A program made the position numbers and the translations under genes. Source: Curtobacterium sp. MCSS17_015 (GTDB lineage: Bacteria > Actinomycetota > Actinomycetes > Actinomycetales > Microbacteriaceae). From it: a DNA stretch of 64,000 bases. The notes beneath the pieces were generated by a model. That model was not told the DNA's origin and searched no databases. It saw nothing but the letters and a program-made list of their open reading frames with translations. Shown here piece by piece: positions 58,912 through 64,000 of this stretch (the first letter of the stretch is position 1; each line of letters opens with the position of its first letter). The stretch lies in assembly GCF_003234265.2 (NCBI RefSeq), contig NZ_CP126256.1, forward strand, positions 1,116,001-1,180,000, given 5' to 3'.

Positions 58912-59372
58912 GAGTGCTCCTCGGTGAGGACGGCGTCGAGTGCGGCGACGAGTTCGGGCTGGCGGGGCGGTCCACCGAAGCGGGCACGGACGGTCTGTGT
59001 TCCGTCCACGAGGAGCACGGTCGGCGTCTGCATCACGTCGAAGCGCCGGGCGAGCTCCGGGCGTTCGGCGAGGTCGATCTCGAGTCGGCGGACGCGGTCC
59101 GGACCCGGCGCCGTCGTCGACATTGACGCGGCGACCGCGTCGAGTTGTCTCGCGGTGGCGGGGCAGCGTGCGCACGTGGGCGTCGAGAACTGGAGGAGCG
59201 TGGCGGCGGTGCCGAACGCCTCCCGGCTGGCGAGGTCGGCAACTGTGGTCGCATCGCTGACGCCTGAGGAGACCACTCGTGCTCGGCCGGTGCGGCTACG
59301 GAGCAGCAGACCCAGGACCGTCGCGACGGCGAGGACGCCGGCGACGATCGCGAGTGAGAGGGCGACGGTCAT
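58908..59372 (-). CDS. Membrane-anchored thioredoxin-like protein
   Basis: 154 residues. An N-terminal helix (VALSLAIVAGVLAVATVLGL) anchors it, with the thioredoxin fold outside or inside the membrane. The redox motif is CARC (Cys67, Cys70) in TPTCARCPAT, and the cis-proline strand is MQTPTVLLVDG. It presumably reduces a partner disulfide, plausibly in the DUF4395 protein encoded next. Leaderless -10 box TAGGGT at 59380-59385. The frame continues upstream for twelve residues that lack start-like context. Confidence 0.83.
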   Translation of the reverse strand: MTVALSLAIVAGVLAVATVLGLLLRSRTGRARVVSSGVSDATTVADLASREAFGTAATLLQFSTPTCARCPATARQLDAVAASMSTTAPGPDRVRRLEIDLAERPELARRFDVMQTPTVLLVDGTQTVRARFGGPPRQPELVAALDAVLTEEHS

Positions 59373-59379
59373 GGCCTGG

Positions 59380-59385
59380 ACCCTA
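59380..59385 (-). promoter_or_regulatory. Putative -10 box (TAGGGT) of the thioredoxin-DUF4395 operon
   Basis: Minus-strand TAGGGT ends seven bases before the ATG at 59372, leaderless spacing. Confidence 0.45.
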
Positions 59386-59426
59386 CGTCGCCCGGGCCGC
59401 CGGACCAAGGATGTTGAGCGGTGTGA

Positions 59427-59942
59427 CTAGTCGGGCAGCCCGAGCCGCTCGCACTCCGCCCACTGCTCGGGGCGGCGCTTGTCGAGCCAAGCGGTGAACT
59501 CGCGGTAGCCGCGGTAGTTCGTGAAGACCATGAACTGCTTCTTCCGCTGCTCATTCCAAGCGGTGAGGCTGATGAACGTCACGCTGCCGTTCGACTGCTT
59601 GCCGAGGCGGAGCGTGTGGATGTCGTCGACCTCGCGGCGGCGGAACTTGCCGAACCCCGACTTCACGTCGTAGTGCCGGTCGTACACGTTGATGCGGCCG
59701 GCGGCGAGGGCCAGGCCGAACAGGAGGAAGACGGCTCCGAGGCCGAAGAGGATCCCGAACGCGGGGCTGTCATCGGAGCCGGCGGTGAGCTGGAAGAGGA
59801 TCCCCGGAATCCCGATGACCAGGCCGAACACCCCGAGGGCCAAGAAGATCACCCCGGGGAACAGCGGCCGGCGCACGACGATCATCGGCGCCACCTCCGC
59901 CTTGGTCGTGCTTCCGCCCCACTGGTTGATGCTGTCGCTCAT
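59427..59942 (-). CDS. PH-like membrane protein, function unknown
   Basis: 171 residues. Two helices (VIFLALGVFGLVIGIPGILF, and FGILFGLGAVFLLFGLAL) are followed by a domain with strands INVYDRHYDVKSGFGKFRRR, HTLRLGKQSNGSVTFISL and KKQFMVFTNYRGYREF, which resembles bacterial PH-type domains that sense membrane state. The ATG at 59942 is preceded on the minus strand by GGGGGAACG. Function unknown. Confidence 0.65.
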   Translation of the reverse strand: MSDSINQWGGSTTKAEVAPMIVVRRPLFPGVIFLALGVFGLVIGIPGILFQLTAGSDDSPAFGILFGLGAVFLLFGLALAAGRINVYDRHYDVKSGFGKFRRREVDDIHTLRLGKQSNGSVTFISLTAWNEQRKKQFMVFTNYRGYREFTAWLDKRRPEQWAECERLGLPD

Positions 59943-60003
59943 CGTTCCCCCTTCGACGGAAACCGTACCGGGAACCGCGGCGCACGGTCGGCTGTTGTCT
60001 CCG

Positions 60004-60009
60004 TACCAT
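60004..60009 (+). promoter_or_regulatory. Putative -10 box (TACCAT) of DUF1653 copy 2
   Basis: TACCAT ends seven bases before the ATG at 60017, with GGGAGG in between acting as a short Shine-Dalgarno. Confidence 0.45.
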
Positions 60010-60016
60010 CGGGAGG

Positions 60017-60235
60017 ATGAGCGACGACGTGACCCCAGGGCGGTACCGGCACTTCAAGGGCGGCGAGTACCAGGTGGTGCTCCTGGCGCAGGACGTCGAG
60101 ACCGAGGACCCCGTCGTCGTTTACCAGGCGCTGTACGGCGAGCACGGGCACTGGGTGCGGGCCCTCGCGGACTTCAGCGCACACGTGTCGCGCGACGGGT
60201 ACGACGGACCGAGGTTCGTGCGCCTGGAAGCCTGA
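60017..60235 (+). CDS. DUF1653-family protein (copy 2)
   Basis: 72 residues, TPGRYRHFKGGEYQVVLLAQ, VVVYQALYGEHGHWVRAL and FSAHVSRDGYDGPRFVRL, nearly colinear with copy 1 at 47757-47957 (about three quarters identical by eye). Two paralogues 12 kb apart imply duplication. ATG at 60017 with TACCAT and GGGAGG upstream. Confidence 0.8.
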   Translation: MSDDVTPGRYRHFKGGEYQVVLLAQDVETEDPVVVYQALYGEHGHWVRALADFSAHVSRDGYDGPRFVRLEA

Positions 60236-60269
60236 GGCGGCGGGGCGCGGCCCCGGCCGCGACCTCGGC

Positions 60270-60638
60270 TCAGAGCGCGGCGCGGGCTTCTTCGATCGCC
60301 GCGATGAGCCCCGGCACACCCCAGACCACGAAGCGCCCGTGCACACCGCTCCGCAGTTCGACCCGGAGCTGCCGCGACAGGCCGCGTGAAACGTCGCTGA
60401 GGGACGCGATCTCGGACAGGGGGAAGCCGAACTGCGGACGGACGCGGTTCACCGCGTGCCCCTCGAAGAACAGCGCGGTCGAGGTGAGGACGAGCTTGCC
60501 GCCGATGCCCTCCGTGCCCTTCCGCCCCGGCACGAGCAGGCCCAGCTCAGCCGCGACGGACTGGTCCTTCGCACCGTGGTCGATGAGCAGGTTGGCGTTC
60601 TTCCGCAGCAGTTCGGTGCTGGAGTCCCCGGGATCCAT
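60270..60638 (-). CDS. PH/GRAM-like protein, function unknown
   Basis: 122 residues. Beta strands GKLVLTSTALFFEGHAV, GFPLSEIASLSDVSRGL and RQLRVELRSGVHGRFVVWG followed by a helix (LIAAIEEARAAL) fit a PH/GRAM-like membrane- or phospholipid-binding fold. No membrane helix. ATG at 60638, leaderless -10 box TACGGT six bases before it. Confidence 0.6.
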   Translation of the reverse strand: MDPGDSSTELLRKNANLLIDHGAKDQSVAAELGLLVPGRKGTEGIGGKLVLTSTALFFEGHAVNRVRPQFGFPLSEIASLSDVSRGLSRQLRVELRSGVHGRFVVWGVPGLIAAIEEARAAL

Positions 60639-60644
60639 GGGGCA

Positions 60645-60650
60645 ACCGTA
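60645..60650 (-). promoter_or_regulatory. Putative -10 box (TACGGT) of the GRAM-like gene
   Basis: Minus-strand TACGGT ends six bases before the ATG at 60638, leaderless spacing. Confidence 0.45.
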
Positions 60651-60683
60651 GGGCAGCGAGCAGCGCGCCTGGCGTTGCCCTCC

Positions 60684-61250
60684 TCAGACCTCGCAGCCCA
60701 CGCCGTCCCCATCGCGGTCGAGCTTCCGCGAGTATCCGGGGTCTCCAACGGTGATCGGTGCTGCGCCCGCTGCCCGGACTGCGTCGCAGTTCTCGTAGTA
60801 GGCGGAGCCACCGGCCGGTGCGGGCTGCGCGAGCGGTGCCGGTGCTGCCGCGGCGGCCGCGGCGGCTTGGGCGGCAGCGGCATCGGCCGCAGCCTTCGCA
60901 TCCGCGGCGGCCTTGGCGGCCGCTGCATCTGCCGCTGCCTTCGCGTCGGCCGCCGCCTTCGCCGCAGCGGCGTCTGCCGCAGCCTTGGCGTCCGCCTCGG
61001 CCTTGGCCTGCACCGCAGCGGCTTCTTCTGCTGCCTTCTTCTCGGCTGCTTCCTTCGCTGCCGCTGCTTCCTCCGCCGCCGCTCGGAGTGCCGCTGCCGT
61101 CGCTGACGCCGAGCTGGTGGAGGTCGGCGTCGTGGTGCCGGCAGCCGCTTCGGTTTCGCCCGGGGAGCTGCAGGCGCTGAGCGCGAGGACGACGGCGAGA
61201 GCACCTCCGGCGATCACAGCTGTGCGACGGTGCTTCAGGTTCCTGATCAC
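60684..61250 (-). CDS. Excalibur-domain lipoprotein with Ala-rich coiled stalk
   Basis: 188 residues. Lipoprotein signal MIRNLKHRRTAVIAGGALAV with lipobox LSAC (Cys27). Residues 50-135 are an almost pure Ala/Lys/Glu/Asp repeat (AKAAADAKAAADAA), which should form a long helix or coiled coil, ending in a Pro/Ala linker. The C-terminus is an Excalibur calcium-binding domain (YYENCDAVRAAG, DRDGDGVGCEV; Cys155, Cys186). A surface-tethered calcium-binding protein, partner unknown. The repeat is encoded by near-identical 30-45 base units. Confidence 0.85.
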   Translation of the reverse strand: MIRNLKHRRTAVIAGGALAVVLALSACSSPGETEAAAGTTTPTSTSSASATAAALRAAAEEAAAAKEAAEKKAAEEAAAVQAKAEADAKAAADAAAAKAAADAKAAADAAAAKAAADAKAAADAAAAQAAAAAAAAPAPLAQPAPAGGSAYYENCDAVRAAGAAPITVGDPGYSRKLDRDGDGVGCEV

Positions 61251-61418
61251 GAAGTGCTCCCCAGAGTTGGTGTGCGCTCAGTTTCGGAGCTTCGGTCACG
61301 TTTCGCCAGGCCCCGTTCGAGGGTTGCGCGATCGCGCACGATGACGGCGGTGGTCGGTGGTGCCGGGCACGTCGGTGCCCGCCCCTACCCTGGACGGACA
61401 CCGACAGCAGGGAGCGCA

Positions 61419-64000
61419 GTGCAGATCACCGAGGACGGCCGAGCCCTGCTCAGCCCGAGCGACCTCACCACGTGGGCGACCTGCGAGTGGGCGTTCCTCC
61501 GCCGCCTCGACGCCAAGCTCGGCCGCGGCGAACCCCTGCCCGACGAGCACGACGACATGCTCGACCGGACGGCCCGCCTGGGGGACCAGCACGAGCTCGG
61601 CTACCTCGAGATCCTCAAGGAAACCCACGACGTCGTGGAGTTCGACCGCCCGGCCCCGCCGCAGTACGCCGAAGCCGCCGAACAAGCGCGGAACGCGATG
61701 CGGAACGGCGCGAACGTCCTCTTCCAACCGACGTTCCACGTCCCGGCGTCCGCAGACGGCACGGGCTTCATCGGCTTCGCGGACTTCATCATCCGCAACG
61801 ACCGCGGTGAGTACGAGGTCTACGACACCAAGCTCGCCCGCCACGCCAAGATCAGCGCCCTGCTCCAGCTCGCCGCCTACGCCGAGCAGATGCGGGCGAA
61901 CGACATCCCGACCGGGCAGCAGGTGCACCTGGTCCTCGGCGACCGCACGACGACCACACACGAGCTGGCCGACATCGTGCCGGTGTACCGCACGCAGCGG
62001 ACCGAGCTGATCCGGGTGATCTCCGAGCGCCTGGCCGCCGACGAGCCGATGCAGTGGGGCGACCCGCGCTACTCGAGCTGTGGCCGGTGCGCCGCCTGCC
62101 AGCAGGAGGTGCAGCTGCACCGCGACCTGGTCCTCGTCGCCGGCATGCGCCTGGACCAGCGGACGAAGCTGATCCGGCAGGGCGTCCGGTCGATCGACGA
62201 CCTGGCGGTCCGGACCGCGCCGGTGGCGACCATGTCGAAGACGACGCTGGATCGTCTGGTGCGGCAGGCGAGCCTCCAGATCGAGACGGAGCGCGCAGCG
62301 AACCTGAGCGACGGGACGGACGCGGGACGGACCGGTCCTGCCTTCGAGGTCCGCGACCCGCGTGCCCTCGACGCGATCCCGGCACCCGATCCTGGCGACG
62401 TCTTCTTCGACTTCGAGGGCGACCCGCTCCACACCGAGGACGGCGTGCACTGGGGCCTCGACTACCTGTTCGGCCTCGTCGACGACCAAGCCGAGTTCCG
62501 CGCGTTCTGGGCGCACACGATCCGCGACGAGCGGCAGGCGCTGCTGGACTTCCTCGCGTTCGTCGCCGAGCGCCGCGAGCAGTACCCGGACATGCACATC
62601 TACCACTACGCCGCCTACGAGCGGACGCACCTGCTGTCCCTCGCCGCCCGGCATGGAGTGGGGGAGGACGCGGTCGACGACCTGTTGCGCGCGGGCGTCC
62701 TGGTCGACCTGTACCCGATCGTGCGGAAGGCCCTGGTGGTCGGCAGCCGCAGCTACTCGATCAAGAAGCTCGAGCCGCTGTACATGGGCGACGACCTCCG
62801 CCTGAGCGACGTGACGAACGCCGCCGACAGCATCACCGCCTACGTCGACGCGATCAAGGAGCTCCGGACCGGCGACCCCGCCGAGGGGCAGCGGCAGCTC
62901 GACCAGGTCGCCGACTACAACGCCTACGACTGCCGGTCGACGTTGCGCCTCCGCGACTGGCTGCTCGGCCTCCGCGCCGAACACGCGCCGGACGCCACCA
63001 CCACGACCGAGCTCGAGGGCCTCCCGCCGATCCCGGTCGAGCGCGAGCCGAACCCGGTGACCGTCGCGCTCACCGAGTACCTCGGCGACGTGGACGCCCT
63101 CGACCGGACGCCCGACCAGACCGCGCTGGCGCTCGCCGCGGCCGCGATCGACTACCACCGCCGCGAGGCGAAGACCTTCTGGCAGGACCACTTCGACCGG
63201 CTCCGCAACCCCGTCGACGAGTGGGCCGACACCCGGGACGTCCTGGTCGTCGAGCGCGCCTCCACCGAGCGGGACTGGGCGACGCTGCCGCGCGCCCGCT
63301 CGGTGTCACGGGAGATCCGGGTGTCGGGGACGCTCGCGCCCGGCTCGCGGCTCCGGCCGGGAGGCTCGCCCCACCTCGTGTACGACGACCCACTCCCGGC
63401 GTCGATCGCCGCCCCCGGGCCCGGCTCGAAGGGTGCGACGGACCGCGCCTCGATCCTGGAGGTGTGGGACAACGGCGACGCCACCGAGGTACTCCTCCTG
63501 GAACGCATGCCGGTCGGCGGGGGAGAACCGCACACCGACTACCCGGTCGCGCTCGCGCCGTCGTCGCCCCCTCGGGCGAAGCCGCAGCCCGAGGCCATCG
63601 CCGAGTGGGGCGCCGAGGTGCTCGACGCCCTGCCCGAGATGCTGCCCGACCCGGCGCTCGACCTCCTCCGACGGGTGCCGCCTCGTGGGGCCCTCGTACC
63701 GGTCGCGGGTGACGACACGGTGGGCGCCGTGGTGGCGACCCTGCTCGGACTGGACCGGTCGTACCTGGCGATCCAGGGGCCTCCCGGCACCGGCAAGACG
63801 TACGTCGGATCGAACGTGGTGGCGAAGCTCGTGCGCGAGCACGGGTGGCGGGTGGGCGTCGTCGGGCAGTCGCACGCGACCAGCGAGAACTTCCTCGACG
63901 CCGTCATCGCCGCCGGTGTGCCGGCGGAGCGCGTGGTGAAGCAGCCGAAGAGCGGTGCCGACGCCGACGAGATCGAGGCCGCCCAGTGGACGCCCGTGAA
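61419..64000 (+). CDS. TM0106-type RecB-like nuclease fused to SF1 helicase, 3' end outside window
   Basis: At least 860 residues, open at the window edge. Start GTG 61419 with CAGGGAG upstream. Order: N-terminal Cys22 in WATCEWAFLRR; a RecB-like nuclease with Asp136-Thr-Lys138 in YEVYDTKLARHAK and QLAAYAEQM; a CGRCAAC triplet (Cys221, 224, 227); an RNase H-like DEDD exonuclease segment DVFFDFEGDP (Asp331, Glu333) with YNAYDCRSTLRL; and a Walker A GPPGTGKT at 787-794. Cys22 plus CxxCxxC recalls the iron-sulfur staple of AddB and Cas4. These TM0106-family proteins are predicted DNA repair or defence factors. The rest of the helicase motifs lie beyond the window. Confidence 0.85.
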   Translation, partial: MQITEDGRALLSPSDLTTWATCEWAFLRRLDAKLGRGEPLPDEHDDMLDRTARLGDQHELGYLEILKETHDVVEFDRPAPPQYAEAAEQARNAMRNGANVLFQPTFHVPASADGTGFIGFADFIIRNDRGEYEVYDTKLARHAKISALLQLAAYAEQMRANDIPTGQQVHLVLGDRTTTTHELADIVPVYRTQRTELIRVISERLAADEPMQWGDPRYSSCGRCAACQQEVQLHRDLVLVAGMRLDQRTKLIRQGVRSIDDLAVRTAPVATMSKTTLDRLVRQASLQIETERAANLSDGTDAGRTGPAFEVRDPRALDAIPAPDPGDVFFDFEGDPLHTEDGVHWGLDYLFGLVDDQAEFRAFWAHTIRDERQALLDFLAFVAERREQYPDMHIYHYAAYERTHLLSLAARHGVGEDAVDDLLRAGVLVDLYPIVRKALVVGSRSYSIKKLEPLYMGDDLRLSDVTNAADSITAYVDAIKELRTGDPAEGQRQLDQVADYNAYDCRSTLRLRDWLLGLRAEHAPDATTTTELEGLPPIPVEREPNPVTVALTEYLGDVDALDRTPDQTALALAAAAIDYHRREAKTFWQDHFDRLRNPVDEWADTRDVLVVERASTERDWATLPRARSVSREIRVSGTLAPGSRLRPGGSPHLVYDDPLPASIAAPGPGSKGATDRASILEVWDNGDATEVLLLERMPVGGGEPHTDYPVALAPSSPPRAKPQPEAIAEWGAEVLDALPEMLPDPALDLLRRVPPRGALVPVAGDDTVGAVVATLLGLDRSYLAIQGPPGTGKTYVGSNVVAKLVREHGWRVGVVGQSHATSENFLDAVIAAGVPAERVVKQPKSGADADEIEAAQWTPV

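Overview
The window is high-GC actinobacterial chromosome. The 16S rRNA variable regions, GC-rich codon use, frequent GTG starts, leaderless promoters, a PriA-type HisA and a 16S-23S spacer without tRNA genes point to Microbacteriaceae. The 16S signature looks most like Curtobacterium; that genus is from memory of the sequence, not from a search.

1-12.6 kb is conserved core. It holds the histidine genes hisC (5' end missing), hisB, hisH and priA with an SseB-family gene, then the chromosome-segregation and RNA block parA-scpA-scpB-rluB, followed by tyrA, cmk and der. The RluB-type pseudouridine synthase carries a very long Arg-Gly-rich N-terminal extension with five perfect or near-perfect 14-residue repeats.

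12.7-33.1 kb is a mosaic of housekeeping and physiology genes: a RecQ-like helicase with a phosphoribosyltransferase-like tail, a lipoprotein, an EEP hydrolase, a YjdF-like membrane protein, tRNA-Pro(GGG), an isochorismatase-like hydrolase, an MFS exporter and a TrkH/TrkA potassium uptake pair. It continues with a MarR regulator, a heme catalase with a strong terminator, a divergent RimB-like protease and RimK ligase (the latter fused to an RCK_C domain), a MocR regulator divergent from a flavin-split-barrel protein, a secreted NlpC/P60 peptidase and rlmN.

33.1-39.1 kb is a complete rrn operon (16S-23S-5S) with a candidate promoter, leader motifs repeated before 16S and 23S, complementary processing arms and a terminator.

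39.2-47.9 kb contains an MDR oxidoreductase, an orphan Vsr endonuclease whose frame lacks a nearby stop, a UvrA2-type ATPase, and a complete lactococcin-972-type bacteriocin locus (secreted peptide, large membrane protein, ABC ATPase).

48-58.2 kb is dense in DNA-processing genes: a DEDDh exonuclease with BRCT, an SNF2 helicase, an HNH nuclease, a NERD-UvrD helicase, and then a visibly lower-GC module made of a MazG-like pyrophosphohydrolase, a GIY-YIG/DUF2075 nuclease-ATPase and a frameshifted protein with an SRA-like N-terminus and a PD-(D/E)xK core. This last module is the best candidate for an uncharacterised defence system. 58.4-64 kb returns to host-like genes (DUF4395, thioredoxin, PH-like proteins, a second DUF1653 copy, an Excalibur lipoprotein) and ends inside a TM0106-type nuclease-helicase with four cysteines suited to an iron-sulfur cluster.
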